A DNA stretch of 64,000 bases from Staphylococcus sp. MI 10-1553 (GCF_010365305.1 NZ_CP048279.1:1240001-1304000); one strand, 5' to 3'; shown: positions 1 through 7,434, numbered from the stretch's first letter. Numbers and translations: made by a program. Notes: generated from the sequence alone by a model not told the origin.

Positions 1-816
1 AGTGATGTGTTTGGTCAAGGTATGCACGTTTATTCTGGACAAGATTTAAAGATTGAAGCAGGTTATCGTTTATCTTTTGAATCTTCAAATTCATGGTATA
101 CACAATTTTTAAGCGGAGGTGTGGAAGTTGTTAATGATGGTGCTAGCTTAGTTTTAAAACGTCAAAGCGGGTTTACTTCTCAAGCAGGTATCGGTGGACA
201 ATATATTATATTACAAGCTTATGATGGTGCTGAACATGGGCATTTAGGTATTCTTTCTAACAATAGACATCTAAGTTTAAAATCGTCTTTTGGAGAAGTG
301 CATTTAAGAGGCAACCAAGTAAAAGCACTTAATTCTGAGGGTACATCACTTACATCGATTACTGCATCGGATTTTGATATTTCTGGCGTAGGACGGGTCG
401 CTTTTGAAAACGGAGATGCGTATTTACAAGGTCAAACAGGAGTGAGGTTTACGAGATATAAATCGAACACTTTTATTACTGCACAAGCAAAAGATTTTGT
501 AAAAGCATCTTCTAGATATTTAAAAACTAACATCGAAGATTTAAAAGATGGATTAGAAACAATAAAAAAACTAACCCCCGTGAAATACGATTATATTAGC
601 GATTTACAAGAGGGTAATACAGATGGTGACATTGGTTTTATTGCTGAGGATAGCCCCTCTATTTCAGTAAATAATGGCAAAGCGATTAGTGTTCAGAAAA
701 TTGCTACATGGGCGATTTTAGGAATACAAGAATTGTCAAAAGAAAATAAGGAATTACAAGAAGAAATTGCAGATTTGAAAAGTAAATTTGATATTTTGTC
801 AGAGGTGATTAAATGA
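1..816 (+). CDS. Phage tail fibre/baseplate protein, C-terminal part with S74-type self-cleaving chaperone (5' partial)
   Basis: The reading frame is open from the first base, so the gene starts upstream; 272 residues are seen. The first two thirds are glycine-rich beta repeats typical of phage fibre shafts. The last ~100 residues resemble the peptidase S74 intramolecular chaperone: a Ser-Ser-Arg cleavage-like site followed by Y-L-K-T-N-I, then K-Y-D-Y-I, D-I-G-F-I-A-E-D and a terminal coiled coil (EELQEEIADLKSKF-like). In known members this domain trimerises the fibre and then cuts itself off. The position just before the holin/endolysin genes fits a receptor-binding or upper-baseplate protein. 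Exact role in the virion is inferred. Confidence 0.8.
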   Translation, partial: SDVFGQGMHVYSGQDLKIEAGYRLSFESSNSWYTQFLSGGVEVVNDGASLVLKRQSGFTSQAGIGGQYIILQAYDGAEHGHLGILSNNRHLSLKSSFGEVHLRGNQVKALNSEGTSLTSITASDFDISGVGRVAFENGDAYLQGQTGVRFTRYKSNTFITAQAKDFVKASSRYLKTNIEDLKDGLETIKKLTPVKYDYISDLQEGNTDGDIGFIAEDSPSISVNNGKAISVQKIATWAILGIQELSKENKELQEEIADLKSKFDILSEVIK

Positions 817-977
817 ATTTAGAAAACATGGATAAAAACCAACTATTGAACGAAGTAAAATATTTAAATGCCTTAATTCAAACTTTAGTAAGCAAAAATG
901 CTGAATTAACATTAAGTGTGGCAAATTATGAAACACAAGCAAGATTGAATACAGATAATGAAGCGTCTGACGAATAA
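813..977 (+). CDS. Small phage protein, 54 aa, coiled-coil-like
   Basis: A 54-residue frame whose ATG overlaps the stop of the fibre gene (ATGA), so translation is probably coupled. The sequence (MNLENMDKNQ start) is polar, predicted helical and rich in Leu, Asn and Glu, like the small leucine-zipper proteins that often follow fibre genes in staphylococcal siphophages. No catalytic motif is visible. Function is unknown. Confidence 0.6.
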   Translation: MNLENMDKNQLLNEVKYLNALIQTLVSKNAELTLSVANYETQARLNTDNEASDE

Positions 978-1023
978 GTTAGGCGTTTTTATTATATATA
1001 AAATTATTTAGGAGGAATTTATT

Positions 1024-1314
1024 ATGGAACAATTTACAGAATTTTATTTAGTAGAGGTTAACAAATCAGGAGAAGAAAGCGCATTAATGCAGAACTATTC
1101 AAACAGCTTCGTTCGTGGTGCATCACCTGCAAATGCGTATAAGTTTAAAGACGAAGAGCAAGTTAAAAAAGTATGTGCAATGCAAAACATGCTTGCTGGA
1201 ATTTTTAACAACGGTACAAAAACATACTATGTTAAGCAAGATGTGACACGTGAAAAATTTAAAGAAGATGGTCAGAAATACGAAGAACTATCAACGAGAG
1301 AAGAAACAAAATAA
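1024..1314 (+). CDS. Phage hypothetical protein, 96 aa
   Basis: A strong AGGAGGA ribosome site lies 9-10 bases before the ATG. The 96-residue acidic, soluble protein has no signal peptide or membrane segment and no motif I recognise. It lies between the fibre and lysis genes on the same strand, where staphylococcal phages carry small tail-associated or pre-lysis proteins. Function is unknown. Confidence 0.7.
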   Translation: MEQFTEFYLVEVNKSGEESALMQNYSNSFVRGASPANAYKFKDEEQVKKVCAMQNMLAGIFNNGTKTYYVKQDVTREKFKEDGQKYEELSTREETK

Positions 1315-1351
1315 ACCTCTAAAAAATTAGAGATAGAGGAGGTATCGTTAT

Positions 1352-1774
1352 TTGAAAAAGCAAACTTTTAGTGAAACGATTGCATTTGTTTTAATTTTCG
1401 GCTTAGGCGCTTTTACTTTTGTAAGGGCGCTTTTTTGGTCTTATGAACAAAACGAAGTGCTCAACGACTCCGAGTTTTATACCAAATTAAATGAAGTGAT
1501 GCCGATTTGGCTTTGGGGCGTGTTGTTAATGATTGCGTCGTTGATTTTGATGTTGTCAGTATTCTTTTTGCCTAAACAACCATATAACAACGTCTGTAAT
1601 TACTTGCTTATGTTCGGTGGTTTTTCAACTGCTATCATGTATTTTTTGATGACAAGTGCAAGTATATTCAATGCGATTAATTGGCTTACATGGGCGCAAT
1701 TTGCTGTCTTAACGGTTGTGTGTGGTGCGATTGGTTTTCTTGGAGGTGCGGCGATTTATGAGCGTAGAAGATAA
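1352..1774 (+). CDS. Phage membrane protein, about four transmembrane segments
   Basis: A 140-residue protein starting at TTG, preceded by GAGGAGG at good spacing. Hydrophobic segments lie near residues 8-28, 52-72, 82-103 and 113-134, and the C-terminus is basic (YERRR). It overlaps the next gene, so the two are probably co-translated. It sits in the lysis region, where it may be an accessory holin-like or host-membrane protein; that is inferred from position and topology only. Confidence 0.65.
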   Translation: MKKQTFSETIAFVLIFGLGAFTFVRALFWSYEQNEVLNDSEFYTKLNEVMPIWLWGVLLMIASLILMLSVFFLPKQPYNNVCNYLLMFGGFSTAIMYFLMTSASIFNAINWLTWAQFAVLTVVCGAIGFLGGAAIYERRR

Positions 1775-2153
1775 ATTCGTGTTACGGCACGAATGGGAAA
1801 AGTCTCGTGGAAAGATTTACGAAAAGATTAATGAAAACGATCGTAAACACACAGAAGCACTGAATAAATTAGAAAAAACAGTTGATAGACAGGTTTTATT
1901 ACAACAAAGTGCATTTGAATCACAAAAGCGCTCAGAAAAACACCTCGAAACATTAAACGAGACAATGCTCAAATTTGGCAATGACTTTACGGAGATTAGA
2001 TTTAAAGTGCAAACACACGATGAAAAGTTAGAAGATATTTCAAACGACATCTCAGAAAAACAAAAAGGAAATGTTCAAATTACAACGACGATAATTACAG
2101 GCATTTTTGGCGTTATCATGGCAGCACTAGGCATAGCGCATTACTTTTTTTAA
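1758..2153 (+). CDS. XhlA/DUF2951-like phage membrane-anchored protein
   Basis: I chose the internal ATG (MSVEDKFVLR) because a GGAGG site lies upstream, inside the end of the previous gene, which it overlaps by 17 bases. The 131-residue product is a long charged coiled coil followed by one C-terminal transmembrane helix (about residues 108-128). This topology matches the XhlA/DUF2951 family found beside holins in Gram-positive phages. It probably assists the holin or anchors a lysis complex. Family call is by topology and position, not by a profile search. Confidence 0.6.
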   Translation: MSVEDKFVLRHEWEKSRGKIYEKINENDRKHTEALNKLEKTVDRQVLLQQSAFESQKRSEKHLETLNETMLKFGNDFTEIRFKVQTHDEKLEDISNDISEKQKGNVQITTTIITGIFGVIMAALGIAHYFF

Positions 2154-2197
2154 GGTCGGCACTGATGTGTCGGCTTTTTATTTTAGGAGGATTAAAT

Positions 2198-2446
2198 ATG
2201 GAAGATAAAATCAAACAATTTATAGCGCTAATAGGTGGCTTTGTAGGTGCTTTATATCTGGCGTTACAAGCTAGTGGAATCAGTGCGGAATGGATTAATC
2301 CGCAAGCAGTAGATGCGTGGATTAACGTATTAAATACAGGTGTGCCATTAACTTTAGTGGCGTATGGCGTGTGGAAGAATACATTTATCGTTAAAAAGTC
2401 AGCGCGTGAACAAGAGGAATACTTGAAAGAGAAAGGGCTGAAATAG
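2198..2446 (+). CDS. SPP1-type phage holin
   Basis: The start is the ATG after TAGGAGGATTAAAT. The 82-residue product has two hydrophobic segments, near residues 8-25 and 42-62, joined by a W-I-N-P-Q turn, and a charged tail (KKSAREQEEYLKEKG), the layout of the SPP1 holin family. Holins form membrane lesions that release the endolysin at the end of the lytic cycle. It ends one base before the endolysin start, forming a lysis cassette. Confidence 0.85.
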   Translation: MEDKIKQFIALIGGFVGALYLALQASGISAEWINPQAVDAWINVLNTGVPLTLVAYGVWKNTFIVKKSAREQEEYLKEKGLK

Positions 2447-2447
2447 C

Positions 2448-3908
2448 ATGTTAACAGCTATTGACTATCTAACTAAAAGAGGTTGGAAAATATCGTCTGA
2501 CCCTCGCGCATACGACGGCTATCCTAAAAATTATGGATACCGCAATTATCAAGAAAACGGTATTAATTACGATGAATTTTGCGGTGGGTATCATAGAGCA
2601 TTTGACGTGTATTCTAACGTGACTGATGATGTGCCAGCTGTAACGAGCGGAACAGTTACGGAAGCAAATGACTACGGTAATTTTGGCGGTACATTTGTCA
2701 TTAAAGATGACAACGGCAATGAATGGATTTACGGGCATCTCGTAAGGGGTTCAATGCGTTTCGTTGTTGGTGACAAGGTGAATCAAGGTGACATTGTTGG
2801 TTTGCAAGGCAACAGTAACTATTACGACAATCCTATGAGTGCGCATTTACATTTACAATTACGTCCTAAAGATGCGAATAAAGATAAAAAATCTCAAGTG
2901 TGTAGCGGATTAGCGATGGAGAAGTACGACATTACAAAATTAAATGCAAAACAAGATAAATCTAAAAATGGGAGCGTGAAAGAATTGAAACACATTTATT
3001 CAAATCACATTAAAGGTAATAAGATTACAGCGCCGAAGCCTAGTATTCAAGGGGCGGTTATTCATAATGACTATGGAAGCATGACACCGAGTCAATACCT
3101 ACCTTGGCTTTATGCACGTGAAAATAACGGTACACACGTTAATGGTTGGGCAAGCGTGTATGTGAATCGTAATGAAGTTTTATGGTATCACCCAACCGAC
3201 TATATCGAATGGCATTGTGGTAACCAATGGGCAAATTCTAATTTAATTGGTTTTGAAGTGTGTGAGTCATATCCTGGGCGAATCTCAGACGCGTTATTTT
3301 TAGAAAACGAAGAAGCAACGTTAAAAGTAGCTGCGGACGTGATGAAATCGTACGGATTACCAGTAAACAGAAACACGGTTAACTTACACAATCAGTATTT
3401 TGGTACTTCATGCCCACACAGATCATGGGAATTGCATGTAGGTAAAAACGCACCATATACTACTGCAAATAAAAACAAACTGAAAGATTATTTTATTAAA
3501 CGTATTAAGCATTATTATGATGGTGGCAAGTTAGAAGTAAGCAAAGCAGAAACTATCAAACAATCTGACGTTAAAAAAGAAGTTAAAAAACAAGAAACAA
3601 AACAAGTTGTTAAGTCAACAGATTGGAAGCAAAATAAAGACGGTATTTGGTACAAAGCTGAACATGCTTCATTTACAGTGACAGCAAATGAGGGAATCGT
3701 TACGCGTTACAAAGGTCCTTGGACTGGCCACCCACAAGCAGGCGTATTACAAAAAGGTCAAACGATTAAGTATGATGAAGTCCAAAAATTTGATGGTCAC
3801 GTGTGGGTATCGTGGGAAACATTCGAGGGTGAAACGGTATATATGCCAGTGCGCACATGGGACGCTAAAACTGGTAAGGTCGGCAAATTATGGGGAACAA
3901 TTAAATAA
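2448..3908 (+). CDS. Phage endolysin: M23 endopeptidase, amidase_2 and SH3 wall-binding domains
   Basis: A 486-residue lysin with three domains. Residues ~40-145 are a lysostaphin-like M23 zinc endopeptidase (HRAFD, and the paired-His motif AHLHLQ). Residues ~195-335 are an amidase_2 domain (AVIHNDYG, WHCGNQ, GTSCPHR). Residues ~395-486 are a bacterial SH3 wall-binding domain (YTRKGPWTG-like core). M23 cuts the pentaglycine bridge; the amidase cuts MurNAc-L-Ala. Most staphylococcal phage lysins have CHAP instead of M23; I recall phage 2638A as having this same order and a similar length. It directly follows the holin. Confidence 0.9.
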   Translation: MLTAIDYLTKRGWKISSDPRAYDGYPKNYGYRNYQENGINYDEFCGGYHRAFDVYSNVTDDVPAVTSGTVTEANDYGNFGGTFVIKDDNGNEWIYGHLVRGSMRFVVGDKVNQGDIVGLQGNSNYYDNPMSAHLHLQLRPKDANKDKKSQVCSGLAMEKYDITKLNAKQDKSKNGSVKELKHIYSNHIKGNKITAPKPSIQGAVIHNDYGSMTPSQYLPWLYARENNGTHVNGWASVYVNRNEVLWYHPTDYIEWHCGNQWANSNLIGFEVCESYPGRISDALFLENEEATLKVAADVMKSYGLPVNRNTVNLHNQYFGTSCPHRSWELHVGKNAPYTTANKNKLKDYFIKRIKHYYDGGKLEVSKAETIKQSDVKKEVKKQETKQVVKSTDWKQNKDGIWYKAEHASFTVTANEGIVTRYKGPWTGHPQAGVLQKGQTIKYDEVQKFDGHVWVSWETFEGETVYMPVRTWDAKTGKVGKLWGTIK

Positions 3909-3941
3909 AGCATGATATACTATGTATATCCACGACATGAA

Positions 3942-3970
3942 AGGGTAGCCGTAATGGTTACCCTCTTTTT
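3942..3970 (+). terminator. Rho-independent terminator after the lysis genes
   Basis: A GGGTA.../...TACCC stem with a short loop followed by a run of T. It closes the late operon of the first prophage. An equivalent structure follows the amidase of the second prophage. Confidence 0.8.
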
Positions 3971-4023
3971 TTGTGTTCTGAAATTAGAAAAAACAGCAAA
4001 GCGTGAGAGTAGCTAATAACTCG

Positions 4024-4689
4024 CTACTTTTTTGAACTTTTAATGTTAACATCTTCATTGGAGAGTTTACTTACAAAGTCAGCATGTTTCAATAAGTCAC
4101 TGTTAATTTTTTTGTTTCCAATTTTAATTAGTCTAATTTGTATTCCTTCACGTCTTGCTTGTTTTAAAGCCGGAACAAAGTCGGCATCGCCTGTAACTAA
4201 ATAGATTCTATCAACTATATTATTATTTGATAACCAAGCTACGTCTAAACCGATTTTAATATCTACCCCTTTTTGCTGAAAATCTGGAGCAAAGTCGTTA
4301 TCAGTAAGTTTTAATGTATCTTTTATTGTACCTTCTCTTATCTTTTTCAATACTGGTTCTTTTAGCTTCCAGCCTCTAAACATTGTTTCTCCTAATCTCA
4401 TAGCAATATAATCAAGTTGCGAAAGATCTTGTATCAATTCACTAGAATATTTATTTATTTTTGATTCGGAAAAATCAATTTTCTCTTTGGAAATAGGCTT
4501 TTCAACAGTTTGTTTATTTGGGCTACCTTGATAATAAAAAATCCTAAAAAGTTCTTCCTCTTTTTCATTAATCAAATTAGTTAAGAAGTTATACTGTGAA
4601 CTTAAATCAGGATATTGCGTTGTATTTTGAGCGTCTCTTATTCGGTGTAATAAGAATTGGCCATCAACTATTATTGCTACTTTTTTCAT
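4024..4689 (-). CDS. NYN (LabA/DUF88-like) PIN-fold ribonuclease domain protein
   Basis: The start is the ATG after AAGGGGGAAAAA (MKKVAIIVDGQ). NYN hallmarks are a first acidic motif in IIVDGQFLL, a middle acidic residue in GVDIKIGLDVAW and the YLVTGDADFVPAL motif, all within a PIN-like fold; the order is that of NYN/LabA proteins. Such proteins are predicted metal-dependent RNases. The gene lies on the opposite strand just outside the lysis cassette, a usual place for lysogenic-conversion genes, so phage defence or host RNA turnover is plausible but unproven. It has its own promoter and a leader hairpin. Confidence 0.75.
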   Translation of the reverse strand: MKKVAIIVDGQFLLHRIRDAQNTTQYPDLSSQYNFLTNLINEKEEELFRIFYYQGSPNKQTVEKPISKEKIDFSESKINKYSSELIQDLSQLDYIAMRLGETMFRGWKLKEPVLKKIREGTIKDTLKLTDNDFAPDFQQKGVDIKIGLDVAWLSNNNIVDRIYLVTGDADFVPALKQARREGIQIRLIKIGNKKINSDLLKHADFVSKLSNEDVNIKSSKK

Positions 4690-4707
4690 TTTTTCCCCCT
4701 TGTCTAC

Positions 4708-4746
4708 AGAAAAAGCTCTGCCCACGTATAAAAGTTTGGCAGAGCT
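4708..4746 (-). terminator. Terminator-like hairpin inside the leader of the NYN gene
   Basis: Read on the minus strand, AGCTCTGCC pairs perfectly with GGCAGAGCT and is followed by TTTT. It lies between the promoter (4793-4821) and the NYN start, ending about 20 bases before the ATG. It may be an attenuator or the end of a short leader RNA. Confidence 0.6.
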
Positions 4747-4792
4747 ATAGGTATTTTATTGTTTTGAGGTCTGTATGCGTGACCTTTATATA

Positions 4793-4821
4793 AATATAAG
4801 GAATAATAAGTTTTTTGTCAA
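4793..4821 (-). promoter_or_regulatory. Promoter of the NYN gene
   Basis: On the minus strand a perfect -35 box TTGACA (4821-4816) is 17 bases from TATATT (4798-4793). The transcript would carry a ~95-base leader containing the hairpin at 4708-4746. Confidence 0.7.
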
Positions 4822-4873
4822 CAATTTATATCCCCTTTCTAATTTATCTATACGTGTCACTGAATGGTTTTGT

Positions 4874-4984
4874 TATAATTAAATTGAAATAGCGGTACAC
4901 ATCTGCGGAGTGTACTTGAGGTCAACTGTTGCGACGGTTACCTATTTACCCGCCACACCCTAACCGGTGTGGTATTTTTTATGA
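4874..4984 (+). ncRNA. Small RNA gene, copy 1 of 3 (extended -10 promoter, two hairpins, terminator)
   Basis: An extended -10 (TGTTATAAT, TATAAT at 4874-4879) precedes GTACAC/GTGTAC (a hairpin), the conserved block AACTGTTGCGACGGTT, and a terminator CCACACC/GGTGTGG followed by T6. The block and terminator recur at 32877-32938 and 34057-34115, each time ~80-100 bases upstream of a two-peptide cassette. No reading frame of note. Probably a ~100-nt small RNA or a leader; function unknown. Confidence 0.55.
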
Positions 4985-5013
4985 GAAAAATCAAAAAATT
5001 AGTGAAAAAGGGG

Positions 5014-5042
5014 TTGTGTTGTCACGGTTCTCGTGATATAAT
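5014..5042 (+). promoter_or_regulatory. Promoter with operator dyad, two-peptide cassette copy 1
   Basis: TTGTGT and TATAAT are separated by exactly 17 bases. The spacer holds a perfect dyad, TCACG-GTTCT-CGTGA (5022-5036), placed where a repressor would block RNA polymerase. The HTH gene at the end of the cassette is the obvious candidate repressor. Confidence 0.7.
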
Positions 5043-5072
5043 GAATATAGAAATTAGGAAAGGGGTGAAGAA

Positions 5073-5210
5073 ATGAACCGAGTCGAGAGAGAGGAAGCTC
5101 TCAAAGAAAAAAAGATAAGGCGTTATAAGGACATTACAGAAATTGTGCGAAATGTAATGGCTATCCTCATAAGCCTTATCACAATAATCAAAATGATAGT
5201 CGGGGGTTAA
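5073..5210 (+). CDS. Small basic/membrane peptide 1 of the two-peptide cassette (45 aa)
   Basis: Begins MNRVEREEAL after AAAGGGGTGAAGAA. A charged N-terminal half is followed by a hydrophobic helix (about residues 25-43). The DNA also forms a nested hairpin: GATAAGGC pairs with GCCTTATC, with CATTAC/GTAATG inside. The start region (5071-5086) is perfectly complementary to 5349-5364. It may therefore act as peptide, RNA or both. An identical peptide is encoded at 33030-33167; relatives start MNR-x-ER at 7435 and 36919. Confidence 0.55.
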   Translation: MNRVEREEALKEKKIRRYKDITEIVRNVMAILISLITIIKMIVGG

Positions 5211-5224
5211 TCCCCCCCCTCGAC
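5199..5224 (+). terminator. GC-rich hairpin between peptide 1 and peptide 2
   Basis: GTCGGGGG pairs with CCCCC..CGAC. A hairpin of this type at this exact place is found in all five two-peptide cassettes of the window, with different sequences. It could end the first transcript or limit read-through into the second peptide. Confidence 0.55.
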
Positions 5225-5249
5225 TTCATTATATAATGAGGTGATAAAA

Positions 5250-5345
5250 ATGACAAATAAACAGAAAGATATTATTGCGATATTCTTTAACATAGTAATA
5301 ATCTTGTTATGCTTCTTTGGCATTGTGTATATGTTAAGTAATTAA
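5250..5345 (+). CDS. Small transmembrane peptide 2 (31 aa), type I toxin-like
   Basis: A short Lys/Asp-rich N-terminus (MTNKQKDI) is followed by one continuous hydrophobic helix and the end MLSN. GAGGTGAT lies 5 bases before the ATG. The size and topology are those of membrane-active toxins of type I TA systems (Fst-like), but I see no sequence family match. An identical copy is at 33206-33301. Confidence 0.55.
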   Translation: MTNKQKDIIAIFFNIVIILLCFFGIVYMLSN

Positions 5346-5370
5346 TTATCGACTCGGTTCATTTTAAAAT

Positions 5371-5568
5371 ATGGAAAAAGAAATATTGACAAAAGTTAAA
5401 CAACTTCTTGAGAATCAAACAAGCTATAAGATTTCTAAAGAAACAAAGCTACCATACCAAACAATTCAGGATATAAAAAACGGTAAAACTAAATTATTAG
5501 AATCAAAGTTTAAAACTGTAATACGTTTATACAACTATCAAAAACGCCTCGAGAAAGAAAAAGAATAA
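5371..5568 (+). CDS. Small HTH DNA-binding protein, candidate cassette repressor (65 aa)
   Basis: Residues ~15-40 form a helix-turn-helix (SYKISKETKLPYQTIQDIKNG), followed by an amphipathic C-terminal helix ending YNYQKRLEKEKE. No Shine-Dalgarno site is visible, so translation may be coupled to peptide 2 or depend on opening the long stem just upstream. It probably binds the dyad in the cassette promoter. A near-identical copy is at 33327 and a diverged one, paired with a different dyad, at 34477. Confidence 0.7.
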   Translation: MEKEILTKVKQLLENQTSYKISKETKLPYQTIQDIKNGKTKLLESKFKTVIRLYNYQKRLEKEKE

Positions 5569-5573
5569 TAAAA

Positions 5574-5598
5574 CACCCCGCCTGCAATAGGTGGGGTG
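5574..5598 (+). terminator. Hairpin after the HTH gene, bidirectional
   Basis: CACCCCGCCT pairs with AGGTGGGGTG. The T-rich side lies on the minus strand, so it would also stop transcription coming from the right. Equivalent hairpins follow the HTH genes near 33530 and 34675. Confidence 0.55.
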
Positions 5599-5599
5599 A

Positions 5600-5955
5600 A
5601 AGTGTCAAACGCGTGTCAATTTAGTCTATTTTTGTCTAGTTTAGTCACAAAGTTAAAGTGATGAAAAGCCGATAATCACGCTGTTTCAGTGCTAAACACA
5701 ATATAAAGGTTTTCCCTCACTCTCCGTAAAGAGCCGAAAAAGTTTAAACTACTTTTTCGGCTCTCTTTTTACATATAAGCTCAAAACGCTGTCATATCAA
5801 GTATTTGAGACTACTTCATTAAATACATAGAAAACAAAATTTAACTATACTTAACTTAGTTTTTAAAATTTTTGGTCACAATGTGGTTAATGGCAGGCAT
5901 AAAAACCGCGAATTTAGTCACAAGGTTTGTATAATTTAGTCACAAGAGGTGAATT
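5600..5955 (+). other. Attachment-site-like region with repeated TTTAGTCACAA motifs (copy 1)
   Basis: No gene. TTTAGTCACAA or close variants occur near 5642, 5870, 5913 and 5936, in the manner of arm-type integrase sites. A strong hairpin, AGAGCCGAAAAAGT with ACTTTTTCGGCTCT plus T-run, lies at 5730-5770, and GAGGT/ACCTC plus T6 at about 5946-5967. A diverged copy of the whole stretch is at 34690-35045. Both follow a prophage lysis end and cassette, so these may be old attR sites; that is inference. Confidence 0.4.
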
Positions 5956-6000
5956 ACCTCATTTTTTAACAATATCGGTAAGTTGGAAACCAGTTGAACA

Positions 6001-6145
6001 AGTAATATTTTGTATTAGATTTACATAAGCATTTCAAAGTACTTATGAAGTATTCACAAGTCACATCAGATCTTAGATGTTGCCTTGTGCCAGCTTGCAT
6101 GAGTACATTTATCAATGCAGTAAATCCAATATACAAACCATTACT
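6001..6145 (+). ncRNA. Structured RNA family B, copy 1 (stand-alone, followed by terminator)
   Basis: A long closing stem is formed by GTAAT..TTTGTATT.GATTTAC..GCATT and, at the other end, AATGC.GTAAATC.AATATACAAA..ATTAC. Inside, ACAAG/CTTGT and CATC/GATG form a second hairpin. No reading frame of note; a terminator follows directly. Copies at 36420-36600 and 37347-37493 keep the helices with different bases. Confidence 0.6.
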
Positions 6146-6155
6146 CAAAATTATT

Positions 6156-6200
6156 AGCACTTAATCACTTCGAAAAGGGGGAAGTGATTAAGTGCTTTTT
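6156..6200 (+). terminator. Terminator of structured RNA B1
   Basis: AGCACTTAATCACTTC pairs with GAAGTGATTAAGTGCT and is followed by T's. The CACTTAAT terminator type recurs between modules at 6857, 7720, 37196, 37498 and 38742. Confidence 0.8.
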
Positions 6201-6226
6201 AATGTTAGTAACCAGTTTATTCTTAA

Positions 6227-6410
6227 TTGATTTCAGTTAAATTGATTAAGCACCATCCTATAACAACAAAGTGATTGTAATGTCTATTGACATATACAAA
6301 CAATCACTACATAAGCCTGCTAAGGGTCAAGATGAACGAATTACATTCGCCCTGCACGCTTCTTCTTGTTGTTATTTGGATTAAGCAAATCAATAAATAA
6401 CTGAAATCAA
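6227..6410 (+). ncRNA. Structured leader RNA family A, copy 1
   Basis: TTGATTTCAGTTA (6227-6239) pairs perfectly with TAACTGAAATCAA (6398-6410). Nested inside are ATTGATT/AATCAAT, ATAACAACAA/TTGTTGTTAT, AGTGATTGT/ACAATCACT, and a GC-TGC/GCA-GC helix capped by AGGG..TTC-G-CCCT. It ends 33 bases before the start of a small gene. Three copies exist (also 6928-7111 and 7790-7973) with compensated changes. I recognise no known riboswitch. Confidence 0.7.
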
Positions 6411-6443
6411 AACAAATTATTAAAAAAACTGGAGGGGTTCAGC

Positions 6444-6842
6444 ATGAACACAACACAATTCATTATTTATTCCGTAAATGACGTTAAGAAGGTAGCAGAA
6501 AATATCTCACTGTTTCAGAAAAAAGAATATGGAGATAATTCAAACGTCATAGAAATCATTGATGAATTAATGAATAAAGGAAGATGCGATATTGCATATA
6601 CGGAACTTGAAAATGGAGAAGGGGAAATTCAAGTATATTTAGACTTTAAAAACTTTAGACTTGTTAGGGAAATCACTTTTTATGAACTCCCTTTACCGAT
6701 GATGATTAAAGAAATTCAAGATTTAGAATCGATAGAAGAAATGATATTAGAATCCGAAAATTTGAATTTTGATGAATTAGTATCATGTAATGTTGATTAT
6801 GCTGAATTGAATATAGAAGAATTGAAAAGTCTCACATTGTGA
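6444..6842 (+). CDS. Hypothetical acidic protein, 132 aa, behind structured leader A1
   Basis: Starts MNTTQFIIYS after CTGGAGGGGTTCAGC. Very acidic, soluble, with no signal peptide or known catalytic motif; the C-terminal third is a string of Glu/Leu helices ending ELNIEELKSLTL. A decayed copy lies at 36211-36341. The structured leader upstream implies regulated expression. Its place among TA modules suggests an antitoxin, anti-phage or regulatory role, but nothing in the sequence proves it. Confidence 0.6.
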   Translation: MNTTQFIIYSVNDVKKVAENISLFQKKEYGDNSNVIEIIDELMNKGRCDIAYTELENGEGEIQVYLDFKNFRLVREITFYELPLPMMIKEIQDLESIEEMILESENLNFDELVSCNVDYAELNIEELKSLTL

Positions 6843-6852
6843 GGCTTTTTTT
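6826..6852 (+). terminator. Terminator overlapping the end of the 132-aa gene
   Basis: AGTCTCACA pairs with TGTGAGGCT around the stop codon, followed by T7. A second hairpin (GCACTTAATCCTT/AAGGATTAAGTGC plus T's, 6857-6901) follows immediately. Confidence 0.75.
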
Positions 6853-6927
6853 ATTTGCACTTAATCCTTCCATCCGATGATTGAAAGGATTAAGTGCTTT
6901 TCGTTATGGTAACCAGTTTATCCTTAA

Positions 6928-7111
6928 TTGATTTCAGTTAAATTGATTAAGCACCATCGTATAGCAACAAAGTGATTGTAATGTCTATAGTCATAAACAA
7001 ACAATCACTACATAAGCTCGCTAAGGGTCAAGATGAACTCATTGCATTCGCCCTGCACGCTTCTTCTTGTGGCTATTTTGATTAAGCAAATCAATAAATA
7101 ACTGAAATCAA
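6928..7111 (+). ncRNA. Structured leader RNA family A, copy 2
   Basis: Same plan as A1, with TTGATTTCAGTTA/TAACTGAAATCAA closing the domain. In the inner helix ATAACAACAA/TTGTTGTTAT of A1 becomes ATAGCAACAA/TTGTGGCTAT: an A-U pair changed to G-C on both sides, with one new mismatch. It precedes the 71-aa gene at 7145. Confidence 0.7.
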
Positions 7112-7144
7112 AATCAAATTATTAAAAAAATGGAGGGGTTCACC

Positions 7145-7360
7145 ATGAACTATCAAGAAATTAAAAACATTTTAGAAAATAGTGAGGTCAAGGAAGTAGT
7201 GAAAGCTATATTTGCATATGAAACAGGTGAAAAAGATGAATCTTGTTTAAACTACTTAACAAATTATTTTTTTGAGGGGGATATGGAAAGCTTTCTAGAT
7301 TGTGAGATTAGAGAGTTACAAATGGAGTGGAACTGGCAACGAGCTGTAAATAAACAATAA
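7145..7360 (+). CDS. Hypothetical acidic protein, 71 aa, copy 1
   Basis: Starts MNYQEIKNIL after TGGAGGGGTTCACC. Acidic, helical, ending EWNWQRAVNKQ; no motif recognised. A close relative of equal length (only a few differences) is at 36630-36845, there behind a family B leader. In both places it is followed by the same two-peptide cassette, so the three genes travel together. Function unknown; purifying constraint between copies suggests it is a real protein. Confidence 0.65.
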   Translation: MNYQEIKNILENSEVKEVVKAIFAYETGEKDESCLNYLTNYFFEGDMESFLDCEIRELQMEWNWQRAVNKQ

Positions 7361-7434
7361 AAAATTTTTAAATTTAATGAAAGGGGGTGATGCCTATGCT
7401 GATAAAAAATATATAAAGAAAGGGGGTGTTATCG

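Larger units (their letters stand above)
5071..5364 (+). repeat. Long-range inverted repeat bracketing the two peptides
   Basis: The 16 bases at 5071-5086, covering the peptide 1 start codon, are exactly complementary to 5349-5364, just after the peptide 2 stop. In the transcript this would close the whole cassette into one domain and hide the first start codon, as 5'-3' long-distance pairing does in several type I toxin mRNAs. The same pair is at 33028-33043/33305-33320. Confidence 0.6.

Noticed and set aside
5710..5735. CTCACTCTCCGTAA as the 3' end of a tRNA or tmRNA attachment site
   Set aside because: No tRNA arms can be folded around it, and the copy at 34810 differs within the putative core.
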